A stretch of DNA of 64,000 nucleotides, from the NCBI RefSeq assembly GCF_016908565.1, contig NZ_JAFBED010000004.1, positions 427,246 to 491,245 of the forward strand, in the 5' to 3' direction. Numbering within the stretch: the stretch's first letter is position 1; each line of letters opens with the position of its first letter. This document shows positions 56,604 to 64,000 of this stretch, piece by piece. Origin of the DNA: Sutcliffiella tianshenii. GTDB lineage: Bacteria > Bacillota > Bacilli > Bacillales > Bacillaceae_I. A program made the translations under genes and the position numbers. The notes beneath the pieces were generated by a model that saw only the letters and a list, made by a program, of their open reading frames with translations, searched no databases and had not been told where the DNA came from.

Positions 56604-57410
56604 ATGATGATTATCGATAAACACGTCCATACCCCATATTGTCCCCATGGTAGCACAGATCCTCTTGAGAGGTATATCGAAAGGGCAATCTCCTTGGGGT
56701 ATCGGGAAATTTCCTTTACGGAACACGCTCCATTACCAGAGAATTTCATAGATCCGACACCCGAAAAAGACAGTGCGATGGCTCTTGATCAAATGCCTGC
56801 ATACCTTGAGGAACTGGGAAAGTTAAAAGCTTACTATTCTTCTGCACTAAAGGTAAATATCGGCTTGGAAGTGGACTTTATTGAGGGTTATGAAAAAGAA
56901 ACCTCCTCCTTTCTCGACCAATACGGTCCTTTATTGGATGACAGCATCCTTTCCGTTCATTTTTTAAGGAGTGGCGAAGCGTATTATTGTATGGATTACA
57001 GTGAGGAAACCTTTGAGGAAATGATTCGTATGTTTGGAGGATTAACCAAGGTTTATGAAGCATATTTCTCCACCCTGAAAAAATCCATCGTGACGGATCT
57101 TGGGACATATAAACCAAGTCGGATCGGTCACATTACACTCGTTGAAAAATTCAAACGTAAATTCCCACATGACCGGGATCTTTCTGCCTACGTAATGCCG
57201 ATATTGGATATCATGTCGGACAAGAAATGTGAACTTGACTATAACGGTGCAGGATTCACCAAGCCTCTTTGCCTGGATTCCTACCCACCGGCGTTTATCG
57301 CCCTAGAGGCACACAAAAGAAAAATCCCTCTCGTCTATGGATCGGATGCCCATAGTGCAAAGGGATTAATGCAAGGATACAATCAGTTAGAGCGGACTCT
57401 ACTTGATTAA
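56604..57410 (+). CDS. hisJ: Histidinol-phosphatase, PHP family
   Basis: Dephosphorylates histidinol phosphate in histidine synthesis. The 268-residue protein has the PHP metal motifs KHVHTPYCPHG, FTEHAPLP, GLEVDFI and a late HAKG-type SDAHSAKGLMQG. The ATG at 56604 follows GGAGG at five bases and the next ATG at 56607 at eight; either may be used. It is separate from any his operon. Its 3' end overlaps the convergent yttP by four bases. Confidence 0.9.
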   Translation: MMIIDKHVHTPYCPHGSTDPLERYIERAISLGYREISFTEHAPLPENFIDPTPEKDSAMALDQMPAYLEELGKLKAYYSSALKVNIGLEVDFIEGYEKETSSFLDQYGPLLDDSILSVHFLRSGEAYYCMDYSEETFEEMIRMFGGLTKVYEAYFSTLKKSIVTDLGTYKPSRIGHITLVEKFKRKFPHDRDLSAYVMPILDIMSDKKCELDYNGAGFTKPLCLDSYPPAFIALEAHKRKIPLVYGSDAHSAKGLMQGYNQLERTLLD

Positions 57411-58033
57411 AGGGCAATCTTGTCCAGTCCACTGCCAGAGAATACAGAATGCTCCAACCATTCAATGATTTTCTTTTGGTACTGATCGACCGTTTGTGTC
57501 TCATACGGCATGACATGCCACACTTCGGCTAGATACTGAGCCTGTAAAAATGGCATACTGATCATACTTTTCAGCTGCATCACTGCCAGCGGGATGGAAA
57601 TTGGCTGAAACTCTTTGTTCTTTTTCCCTTTTTCAAAAAATAATTGTAAATAATATTTCTCCTTCATCAAGTAGGTGGTCATCACTTCCCGGACCAATGT
57701 GGTATCAAGGGTGATTTCCCTATAAACATATCTTGCCAGCTGGCGATTTTCACGATGGAACTTCATCACATTATTTACTGTAAGAATGACACACTCCTGA
57801 GCTGACAGCATGTTCATCTTTTTATAGATTTGTTCCAGGACGGACAAATACTCTTCCAGGAAAACTGCAAGCAGATACTCCTGCAGCCCTGCCTTATTTG
57901 TGAAATAATAGGATATATGTGCAACGTTGACCTTTGCCTTTTTAGCGATTTCCCGAATCGAGGTACCCGAATAACCGTTTGTATTAAATAGATGAACAGC
58001 TGCTTCAATTATTCTTTCTTTGGTCGATTCCAT
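57407..58033 (-). CDS. yttP: TetR-family regulator YttP
   Basis: A 208-residue regulator with the TetR helix-turn-helix (about 5-50): ERIIEAAVHLFNTNGYSGTSIREIAKKAKVNVAHISYYF. The length and position beside hisJ match B. subtilis YttP. Ligand and targets are unknown; the C-terminal part is helical. ATG 58033 has GGGGTGAAAAGG upstream; an open frame continues to 58111 without a site. The stop codon is inside the hisJ stop region (convergent overlap). Confidence 0.85.
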   Translation of the reverse strand: MESTKERIIEAAVHLFNTNGYSGTSIREIAKKAKVNVAHISYYFTNKAGLQEYLLAVFLEEYLSVLEQIYKKMNMLSAQECVILTVNNVMKFHRENRQLARYVYREITLDTTLVREVMTTYLMKEKYYLQLFFEKGKKNKEFQPISIPLAVMQLKSMISMPFLQAQYLAEVWHVMPYETQTVDQYQKKIIEWLEHSVFSGSGLDKIAL

Positions 58034-58176
58034 CCTTTTCACCCCTTTTGGTGATTCTCTTTTATTGATTTCTAGCCGTGGAGCGTTTATCCTTTTATTA
58101 AATGTCGACAAAGTACATAGGAATTCTACTTATAGTTTGGTAATTCCGCATTTTATCAGGAAAAAGTGAGGGGATT

Positions 58177-58659
58177 ATGATGTTTCAAGTCGAAAACTAC
58201 AAAGGAACTCGAGAAGAAAATTACGAACTGGTCATCAAACAGCTGCAGGCATTGATTGCAGATGAACCAAATTTCATAGCCAACCTATCCAATGCATCTG
58301 CGCTATTGAATGTTTTTTTAAAAGAAATAAACTGGGTGGGCTTCTACCTGACTGAAGGCGAAAGCATGCTGGTACTCGGTCCATTCCAAGGACTTCCTGC
58401 CTGTGTACGTATCCCTTTCGGACGCGGAGTTTGCGGAACGGCCGCAGCGAATGCCAAAACAGAGCTTGTCGCAGACGTTCACGCTTTTCCTGGTCATATC
58501 GCCTGTGACGCAGCGTCCCAATCGGAAATAGTGGTTCCGATGGTGAAGGATGGAAAAGTCATCGGGGTTCTGGATATCGATAGCCCGATCAAAGATCGTT
58601 TTGATGAAGTAGACCGAACCTACCTCGAGAAATTCGTTGAGGTACTTCTGGCAAATTAA
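58177..58659 (+). CDS. Free methionine-(R)-sulfoxide reductase (GAF domain)
   Basis: A 160-residue GAF protein of the fRMsr type. It reduces free methionine-R-sulfoxide using three Cys residues, all here: Cys76 (LPACVRIPFG), Cys86 (GVCGTAA) and Cys110 (HIACDAASQSEIVVP). The last block also carries the substrate-binding Glu. It corresponds to YtsP in B. subtilis. Convergent with the methionine gamma-lyase gene. GAGGGG precedes the ATG; the second ATG three bases on is possible. Confidence 0.9.
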   Translation: MMFQVENYKGTREENYELVIKQLQALIADEPNFIANLSNASALLNVFLKEINWVGFYLTEGESMLVLGPFQGLPACVRIPFGRGVCGTAAANAKTELVADVHAFPGHIACDAASQSEIVVPMVKDGKVIGVLDIDSPIKDRFDEVDRTYLEKFVEVLLAN

Positions 58660-58660
58660 T

Positions 58661-58702
58661 AAAGTGCCAAGCCCCCTTAAACACAGGTGGCTTGGCACTT
58701 TT
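58661..58702. terminator. Bidirectional terminator
   Basis: Stem AAAGTGCCAAGCC / GGCTTGGCACTTTT between the convergent fRMsr and megL genes. Confidence 0.88.
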
Positions 58703-58707
58703 ATGTT

Positions 58708-59895
58708 TTATACGATTTTATCCAACGCCTGTTTCAGGTCATTCCAGATATCTTCCTTCGCTTCCAGGCCAACGGAAAGCCGGATCAGGCTGTCTGTTAT
58801 CCCCATCTGTTCCCTGTTCTCCTTTGGAACAACGGCATGCGTCATGGTCGCAGGATGCTGAATCAATGTTTCGGCATCCCCAAGGCTTACCGCAATCTTT
58901 ATCAGACTCAATTCATTTAACAGCTTCTGCGCCTCTTTCTTTCCACCTTTTATAGTAAAAGATATAAGTCCGCCTCCACGTTTCATCTGTTTTTTCATGA
59001 TGGAGTAGGATGGATTGTTTTGATCACCTGGATAATACACACTCTCAATTGCCTCATGGCCTTTCAATTGCTCGATGACGTATTCTGCATTGTCGCAATG
59101 GCGGTCCATCCGCACATGCAAGGTTTTTAATCCCCTGATCAACAACCACGCATCAAAAGGTGACATGACTCCGCCAATATCCTTCAGAGTGGTCATGGAA
59201 ATTTCCTGGATCATTTCCTTTTTACCTACAATCAAACCTGCAATGACATCTCCATGCCCGCCGATATATTTGGTGGCACTATGGATGATGATATCACAGC
59301 CGATATCCAATGGCTGCTGTAAATATGGAGAACAGAATGTATTATCAACCACAACTTTGATACCGTGTTCCTTCGCAATCGATACCACCATTTCGATATC
59401 GATCAGCGCCATAGTAGGGTTTATCGGTGTTTCTATATAGATGCAGGTGGTTTCAGGACGGATTGCATCCCTGATGTCCGCTTCTGTTTGCATGCTGCAG
59501 AAGCTGTGGTCCACCTCATATTTATTCTTAAGAAGCTGCAATAATCCAAATGTACAGCCATAAATACCCTGGGAACATAAAATATGACCATTGCTTTTCG
59601 TCAGGGCGATCAAGACTGCAGAAACTGCTGCCATCCCGGAGCCAAAGGCCAATCCCGCTTCCCCATTTTCAAGTGCAGCTATCCTGTCCTCGAGCATCTT
59701 CACTGTCGGATTTCCAAGTCTTGAATAGATGTATCCTTCCTCTTCGCCTGCAAACCGGTTTTCCCCTTGTTCAGCCGTTTGAAAGGAAAAAGTAGAAGTT
59801 TGAAAGATTGGTGGCGCCAAGCTTCCGTGATAAATGGAGCTATCATATCCATGGTGTACGACTTCTGTTTCAAACCTTGTATTTTTCTTTCCCAT
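58708..59895 (-). CDS. megL: Methionine gamma-lyase
   Basis: PLP enzyme that splits methionine to methanethiol, ammonia and 2-oxobutyrate. The 395-residue cystathionine-gamma-lyase-family chain has PLP Lys209 in HSATKYIGGHGD, Asp184 in VVDNTF, and, in the substrate loop, Tyr112 and Cys114 (IYGCTFG), the Cys found in true methionine gamma-lyases such as that of Pseudomonas putida. That Cys separates it from simple cystathionine lyases. The start at 59895 uses GGGAG. Confidence 0.85.
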   Translation of the reverse strand: MGKKNTRFETEVVHHGYDSSIYHGSLAPPIFQTSTFSFQTAEQGENRFAGEEEGYIYSRLGNPTVKMLEDRIAALENGEAGLAFGSGMAAVSAVLIALTKSNGHILCSQGIYGCTFGLLQLLKNKYEVDHSFCSMQTEADIRDAIRPETTCIYIETPINPTMALIDIEMVVSIAKEHGIKVVVDNTFCSPYLQQPLDIGCDIIIHSATKYIGGHGDVIAGLIVGKKEMIQEISMTTLKDIGGVMSPFDAWLLIRGLKTLHVRMDRHCDNAEYVIEQLKGHEAIESVYYPGDQNNPSYSIMKKQMKRGGGLISFTIKGGKKEAQKLLNELSLIKIAVSLGDAETLIQHPATMTHAVVPKENREQMGITDSLIRLSVGLEAKEDIWNDLKQALDKIV

Positions 59896-60000
59896 AAAAA
59901 TTTCTCCCTTCAAATATCCCTTCCATAACTAGCATATGGCAAAACAAATAAAAATGAAAGCGTTTTCTTTTTATTGAGAATCTTAAAAGATGCAAAGCTA

Positions 60001-60030
60001 TAAAAATAGCGGCCGAGCTATCCGGCCGCT
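60001..60030 (-). terminator. Terminator after dgcP
   Basis: Stem AGCGGCCG / CGGCCGCT with a T-rich tail on the minus strand. Confidence 0.85.
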
Positions 60031-60036
60031 TTGTTC

Positions 60037-61830
60037 TTATCCACAATATTCCTCTGACTCGATGCATAGCTGGTTTTTACCTAAATCTTTTGCTTTCAAC
60101 AGTGCAAAATCTGCCCTATGAAAGAGATCGCGTGCGGAATCGTTCAATCCTTTCTTCCAAAAGGATAATCCACAGGAAACTGTCACGGCAGGCGAGGTCT
60201 GTTCTTCGATTTTCTTGATGATTCGCCCCGCAATGTGTTCTCCCAATGCCAAATCGATCTTCGGAAGATAAATAGCCAATTCCTCACCGCCCCAGCGAGC
60301 TCCAATATCCGTTTCACGTATGCTTGCATTGATGATGGAGGCGACCTGCATGAGGATGGTATCCCCTATCTGGTGGCCGAATGTATCGTTGACCCTCTTA
60401 AAATCATCAATATCCAAGAGAATAAAAGTGCCATACGAATCGTGCTTCATCGATTTCTTAATTTTTTCGTCCAGATACTTCCTTGAATAGAGCTTTGTCA
60501 AATAGTCCGTGATGACATACTTCTCCAATTCCTCACGCAGCATCGAATTGCTGAATGCAAGGGTGGAATGATGAATGAGCGATTGCAGAAGTTTGAATTG
60601 CTCAAAGCTGAAAAAGTACGGCAAGGTGTGCGTCACGACACATGCACCCTTTATCCCATTGGAGGCATGCATGGGAATGATCATGCAGGAACAAAACGGC
60701 AGGTTGGAAAGCCGCTCATGTACTCGGAGATCCCCAATGAAAAGCGGCTCTCCATCAGAATATACATAATCCTGCATTTGAGATAGGTAGATTCCGATAT
60801 CCTCCTGCTGGAAAAACTCGGTGGAACCCGGCAGCACCTCTGTTCCCCCGGATTTATATAGGACGAATGCCGCTTCTTTTGCCTCGAAAAAATGCATGAT
60901 TTTCTTTATCATATATGCCGTGACTTCCTGAAGCCGCAGGTTGGAATTCAACTGATGGGAGGTTTCATTGATCAGCTGCAGATCGGAAATGACCTGCTTC
61001 GACTGCTCGTACAATTGGGCATTTTCAAGGGCTGTACCTGTAGCATTCGCAAGAAGCGTAATGAACTTCAGCTCTTTCTCTGGCAAATTGAATGAGTCCA
61101 GGGAAATGATCTGTAACACACCATAGATCCCCTGCTCCCCTTTTATCGGAACATAAATATAGGTCCTTCTGTCCCTGATACAGTTCTCGAGCTGGACCTC
61201 CCCTGTCACATATGCATTCATGGCGCTGATGTTAGAGTCATCAAAATCCAATTTTTTTACCGGCAGATGCTGCAGATCATCATTATCAGATGTTAGCAGC
61301 AACAAATAAGAAAAATCCTCATAGGTATTTCGTAATATTTCGATAATTTCAGTTAAGATGCCTTCCACTCTCATGGAAGAATGGAATTTGGATGTCACTT
61401 TATACAATTCTTCGTATTGCTTCTCTTCAAACCTGGTATGTATATATTGGCTGTATTGTTGAAAGATGGTGGAAAGTTCTTTTGATAACTCGTCAAAACT
61501 TTCTAGGGAGAGAGGTAAGCTTGAGGTGAATTGCAATTCTACCGCACCTAAAAAATCCTTATCCCCATATAGAGGCAGGTTGATGTATCCGAAGTCACTT
61601 CCCTCTGTTTCAAGAGTTTTTTGGTAAACTGCACCCAGCTCCCTTACTTTGAGCTGATCGTAGATAGGTGAAAACTCTTCCATTGTCACGGTGACGGATT
61701 TCGCCTTAAGCTCTTCCTTCAGGATGGATTGCAGCATGGTGAGAAATTTAGCTTGTGTAAGATTAGAAGACGAAAGAAAAAAATCTAATATTCTGCTTTT
61801 TATTTCAAGAATTTTATTATTCGATTCCAT
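60037..61830 (-). CDS. dgcP: Diguanylate cyclase with GAF domains (DgcP/YtrP)
   Basis: Makes the second messenger c-di-GMP. The 597 residues hold a soluble N-terminal sensory region with probable GAF folds (about 20-160, 165-300 and 310-440) and a C-terminal GGDEF domain: YLTKLYSRKYLDEKI, DIDDFKRVNDTFGH, and the active site GGEEL (514-518). An RETD motif five residues before it fits the inhibitory I-site. It matches B. subtilis YtrP/DgcP in position. No membrane helix. Start ATG 61830 after AAAGGTG. Confidence 0.9.
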   Translation of the reverse strand: MESNNKILEIKSRILDFFLSSSNLTQAKFLTMLQSILKEELKAKSVTVTMEEFSPIYDQLKVRELGAVYQKTLETEGSDFGYINLPLYGDKDFLGAVELQFTSSLPLSLESFDELSKELSTIFQQYSQYIHTRFEEKQYEELYKVTSKFHSSMRVEGILTEIIEILRNTYEDFSYLLLLTSDNDDLQHLPVKKLDFDDSNISAMNAYVTGEVQLENCIRDRRTYIYVPIKGEQGIYGVLQIISLDSFNLPEKELKFITLLANATGTALENAQLYEQSKQVISDLQLINETSHQLNSNLRLQEVTAYMIKKIMHFFEAKEAAFVLYKSGGTEVLPGSTEFFQQEDIGIYLSQMQDYVYSDGEPLFIGDLRVHERLSNLPFCSCMIIPMHASNGIKGACVVTHTLPYFFSFEQFKLLQSLIHHSTLAFSNSMLREELEKYVITDYLTKLYSRKYLDEKIKKSMKHDSYGTFILLDIDDFKRVNDTFGHQIGDTILMQVASIINASIRETDIGARWGGEELAIYLPKIDLALGEHIAGRIIKKIEEQTSPAVTVSCGLSFWKKGLNDSARDLFHRADFALLKAKDLGKNQLCIESEEYCG

Positions 61831-61901
61831 TTTTTTCACCTTTTACATTACTATTTACCTATTATTATAACGGTAACAGGTTAATTTTTCCTAGTATTAT
61901 T

Positions 61902-62516
61902 TTAGGGAATTAATAAAACAGTGTCTTTTTCGAAAAGTACAAGCCATAAATCATGCTCAATGGAAAGCTTATGAACGGAAAGCGGTTTTTCTTTAAAGGA
62001 TTTCTGTATGATCAAACCGGTTTCATTGGATAGTTTGACAACATACTGTTCTGTATCTGTTTCCTCTATAGAAACTTGAAAATCTTCCTCTATTTCATTC
62101 TCCTCTTTTTTTACACCTTTTTCCACTATTAACTCTTCATTATAGAACATCCACTCCTCATCGGCTTGCAGCCATACACCTTTAGAGTTTATGTCCTTTT
62201 CAAGACGTGTCGGATGCGTCTCAAGCTCAATGGCATTTATTGTGTCAAACTTATAATTATCTTTTTCATCTATCATATAGGTGACAAGGATCGGCTTCTT
62301 TTCATGTTCTTTTACGATTGCAATGACGGGGTTCTGATTCTGTTGATCCTTTTCCTGGACGACAACGGCCATCGGTTGGAAAGGCTCTGGCGGCTGCACC
62401 TTTTCTTTTTCCTCCACTGGACCATATTGTATGGAAAATAAATATAAGGTTGTAATCCCGATGACTCCTATAATAAGAAAGCGAATGATCTTTTCTTTTA
62501 TCGATTCTTTATACAT
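61902..62516 (-). CDS. Membrane-anchored protein of unknown function upstream of dgcP
   Basis: A 204-residue protein with one N-terminal helix (about 12-28) and an extracytoplasmic part of about 170 residues, rich in Glu and Lys, with beta-like segments (VIAIVKEHEKKPILVTYMI). GAGGAG precedes the ATG. The stop is 71 bases before the dgcP start, same strand, so they may share a transcript; then it could modulate c-di-GMP signalling, which is inference. I do not recognise the family. Confidence 0.65.
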   Translation of the reverse strand: MYKESIKEKIIRFLIIGVIGITTLYLFSIQYGPVEEKEKVQPPEPFQPMAVVVQEKDQQNQNPVIAIVKEHEKKPILVTYMIDEKDNYKFDTINAIELETHPTRLEKDINSKGVWLQADEEWMFYNEELIVEKGVKKEENEIEEDFQVSIEETDTEQYVVKLSNETGLIIQKSFKEKPLSVHKLSIEHDLWLVLFEKDTVLLIP

Positions 62517-62657
62517 AGCTATTTCTCCTCAGACAGGGTTGTATAGGAAATTATACCATAAGCGCAATAATTACTGACACGCTGTTTGAAGGAAATAGTT
62601 TATGGTATAATGATTGGACTTCAAACTTCCATTCCCCAAAACTATTCAATTCTATCC

Positions 62658-62687
62658 TTGACTTCCTATCCATTTTTCCGATATAAT
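62658..62687 (+). promoter_or_regulatory. SigA-type promoter for rpsD
   Basis: TTGACT and TATAAT separated by 18 bases, 194 bases upstream of rpsD. A weaker pair TGTTTG and TATAAT (17 bases) lies near 62583-62611. Confidence 0.72.
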
Positions 62688-62689
62688 AG

Positions 62690-62881
62690 CCTTTGTGTAA
62701 AATATTGCAGCCTATGTGGTATGCTATGTTGATTCATTTTGTTCCCCGTTCGATAAAAACGGAGGTGTATCGTGTAACTCTTTGCTGCAGAGCGAGGATA
62801 CATGAAAACAAAATGGTCGGGTAGATTAGTCGCATCTGTTATTATTTTACAACAAATAATAACACGAAGGAGGAGTCATTC
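62690..62881 (+). promoter_or_regulatory. Candidate S4 autoregulatory leader of rpsD
   Basis: A ~190-base leader between the promoter and rpsD. In B. subtilis S4 represses its own mRNA through a structured leader of similar length. Paired segments are visible, such as CTCTTTGCTGCAGAGCGAG and TTATTATTTT / AAATAATAA, the latter just before the AAGGAGGAG site, where it could control access to it. The fold as a whole is not demonstrated. Confidence 0.5.
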
Positions 62882-63484
62882 ATGGCTCGTTATACAGGTC
62901 CAAGTTGGAAACTTTCTCGCCGTCTAGGCATTTCATTAAGCGGAACAGGTAAGGAATTGGAAAAGCGTCCTTACGCTCCTGGACAGCATGGTCCAAACCA
63001 ACGCAAAAAGCTTTCTGAGTACGGTTTACAATTACAAGAAAAACAAAAATTACGCCACATGTACGGTGTAAATGAGCGTCAATTCCGTAGCATTTTCGAT
63101 GCTGCTGGCAAGATGCAAGGTAAGCACGGTGAAAACTTCATGATTCTTTTAGAATCTCGTTTAGACAACGTAGTTTACCGTTTAGGTCTAGCTCGCACTC
63201 GTCGTGGAGCTCGCCAATTAGTTAACCACGGTCACATCACGGTTGATGGAGCTCGCGTAGACATCCCATCTTTCCGCGTGAAAGCTGGTCAAGTAATCGG
63301 TGTTCGTGAAAAATCACGTAACCTAAGCACAGTTAAGGAATCTGTTGAAGTTAACAACTTCGTTCCAGAATACCTAACTTTCAATGCTGACGCTTTAGAA
63401 GGAACTTTCACTCGTTTACCTGAGCGTTCCGAGTTAGCTGCTGAAATTAACGAAGCTCTAATCGTTGAGTTCTACTCTCGTTAA
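62882..63484 (+). CDS. rpsD: 30S ribosomal protein S4
   Basis: Small-subunit assembly protein and, in Bacillus, repressor of its own mRNA. The 200 residues begin [16 protein letters not shown], include [20 protein letters not shown], an S4 domain ([29 protein letters not shown] is its core, given here in pieces [19 protein letters not shown]), and end VEFYSR. The N-terminal zinc-binding Cys residues of some S4 proteins are absent, as in the other Bacillus form. AAGGAGGAG precedes the ATG. Codon use is markedly biased, as in highly expressed genes. Confidence 0.98.
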   Translation: MARYTGPSWKLSRRLGISLSGTGKELEKRPYAPGQHGPNQRKKLSEYGLQLQEKQKLRHMYGVNERQFRSIFDAAGKMQGKHGENFMILLESRLDNVVYRLGLARTRRGARQLVNHGHITVDGARVDIPSFRVKAGQVIGVREKSRNLSTVKESVEVNNFVPEYLTFNADALEGTFTRLPERSELAAEINEALIVEFYSR

Positions 63485-63491
63485 TGATAAG

Positions 63492-63524
63492 AAACACCAC
63501 CGGATTTCGGTGGTGTTTTTTTTG
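63492..63524 (+). terminator. Terminator after rpsD
   Basis: Stem AACACCACCG / CGGTGGTGTT with an eight-base T run. Confidence 0.92.
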
Positions 63525-63554
63525 TTTTGGTAAATTCTATATCCGCTTTAAAGA

Positions 63555-63617
63555 CCGCTGTTGATTTCCGCACTAGGCTGCGCTTTCCGCGGGGCGTTTG
63601 TGGAGCCTCCTCGGCTT
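63555..63617 (+). repeat. Dispersed structured repeat, copy 5, cut by an IS element
   Basis: Begins with GCTGTTGATT (63557-63566) and runs through GGGGCGTTTGTGGAGCCTCC to the apical loop at about 63617, where the expected second arm is replaced by IS sequence. The second half is presumably on the far side of the element, beyond the window. Confidence 0.85.
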
Positions 63618-64000
63618 TGTACTGGACCCTTTAAACTGGACACTTATATTCTAAGCTGCTTGCTCAAAACTAGCTCGATAAGCTATCGGACTTTTACGCT
63701 TTAATCTGGATTTAATTCTCAGGTGGTTGTAGTAATGGATGTACTCTTCGAGCTTCTCCTTAAAATGGTCGATGCTATCGAATTCTTGTAAGTACAATAA
63801 TTCGGATTTCATGATTCCAAAAAAGTTCTCCATTACTGCGTTGTCATAACAGTTTCCTTTTCTAGACATACTCTGAGTAATGTTATTTTCCTTTAAAGTC
63901 CTTTGGTATTTAGGCATTCTATAATGCCAGCCCTGGTCAGAGTGAAGTAAGAGATCATCACCTTCACTTATGCGTTCTAAGCCTTGGGTTAACATCGTTT
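63618..64000 (-). mobile_element. IS3-family insertion sequence (one end, rest outside the window)
   Basis: The element starts TGTACTGGACCC, with ACTGGAC repeated in direct orientation within 20 bases, a pattern seen at ends of IS3-family elements. It contains the 3' end of an orfB transposase on the minus strand. It has landed in the hairpin loop of repeat copy 5, downstream of rpsD. Confidence 0.82.
63651..64000 (-). CDS. IS3-family transposase OrfB, C-terminal part
   Basis: The C-terminal ~115 residues of a DDE transposase; the N-terminal part and orfA are beyond the window. The second Asp of the catalytic triad (LLHSDQGWHYRMPKYQ) and the Glu (VMENFFGIMKSE) are visible, with the spacing and the IS3-typical CYDNAVMENFF and YIHYYNHLRIK blocks. 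No internal stop or frameshift is seen in this part, so the element may be intact. Confidence 0.9.
   Translation of the reverse strand, partial: TMLTQGLERISEGDDLLLHSDQGWHYRMPKYQRTLKENNITQSMSRKGNCYDNAVMENFFGIMKSELLYLQEFDSIDHFKEKLEEYIHYYNHLRIKSRLKRKSPIAYRASFEQAA

Noticed and set aside
59896..60000. S-box (SAM) riboswitch upstream of megL
   Set aside because: The gap is only about 100 bases beyond the dgcP terminator and lacks S-box core motifs.

Overview
The window is chromosomal DNA from a spore-forming member of the Bacillaceae. Signs of this are an alpha/beta small acid-soluble spore protein (sspA) with a SigG-type promoter, the sporulation proteins YtvI, YtrH, YtrI and YtfJ, a pyruvate kinase with the extra C-terminal domain typical of bacilli, strong AGGAGG ribosome binding sites, and a gene order that follows the citZ to rpsD segment of Bacillus subtilis almost gene for gene. 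The genus cannot be fixed from the sequence alone. Most genes lie on the minus strand.

Layout. 1-3.6 kb: start of hflK and the phosphate two-component system phoPR. 3.6-7.6 kb: a MaoC-like gene and the TCA operon citZ-icd-mdh. 8-11.7 kb: membrane and secreted proteins (YtwI, YtvI, a DUF1002 protein, FxsA) and a first tandem repeat. 11.8-19 kb: central carbon block pfkA-pyk, accDA, a GntR regulator and malic enzyme. 19-27.7 kb: dnaE, ytrHI, nrnA, ytpI, ytoI, ytkL and a second tandem repeat. 27.8-38.7 kb: the most variable part, with an M24 peptidase, a prolyl 4-hydroxylase, a chemoreceptor paired with a BMP-type lipoprotein under a SigD-type promoter, an alkyltransferase-like protein, ald, an SDR protein, an NCS1 permease, UspA and EcsC. 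38.7-49.2 kb: ackA, ytxK, tpx, ytfIJ, sppA-yteJ, nadK2, ytcJ, mbcS. 49.2-64 kb: a third tandem repeat, sspA, iscS-thiI, braB, ezrA, hisJ, yttP, a free-methionine-sulfoxide reductase, methionine gamma-lyase, dgcP, rpsD and the end of an IS3-family element.

Functionally, glycolytic exit (pfkA, pyk), malonyl-CoA synthesis (accDA), the malate-pyruvate link (ytsJ), the first TCA steps (citZ, icd, mdh) and overflow metabolism (ackA) form a carbon node, with cre-like boxes near citZ, ald and ackA. iscS-thiI supplies sulfur for tRNA thiolation. Several genes serve the spore programme.

The noncoding content is the least ordinary part. Five copies of one ~130-base structured repeat lie in intergenic regions, all in the same orientation; one is cut by the IS element, and another carries paired substitutions that preserve its stems. 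Three unrelated intergenic tandem arrays are also present. I saw no CRISPR array, no tRNA or rRNA gene, no prophage and no recognisable defence or biosynthetic island. The best candidates for new biology are the structured repeat family and the lipoprotein-chemoreceptor pair. Start codons were chosen from ribosome binding sites and remembered homologue lengths, without any database search.
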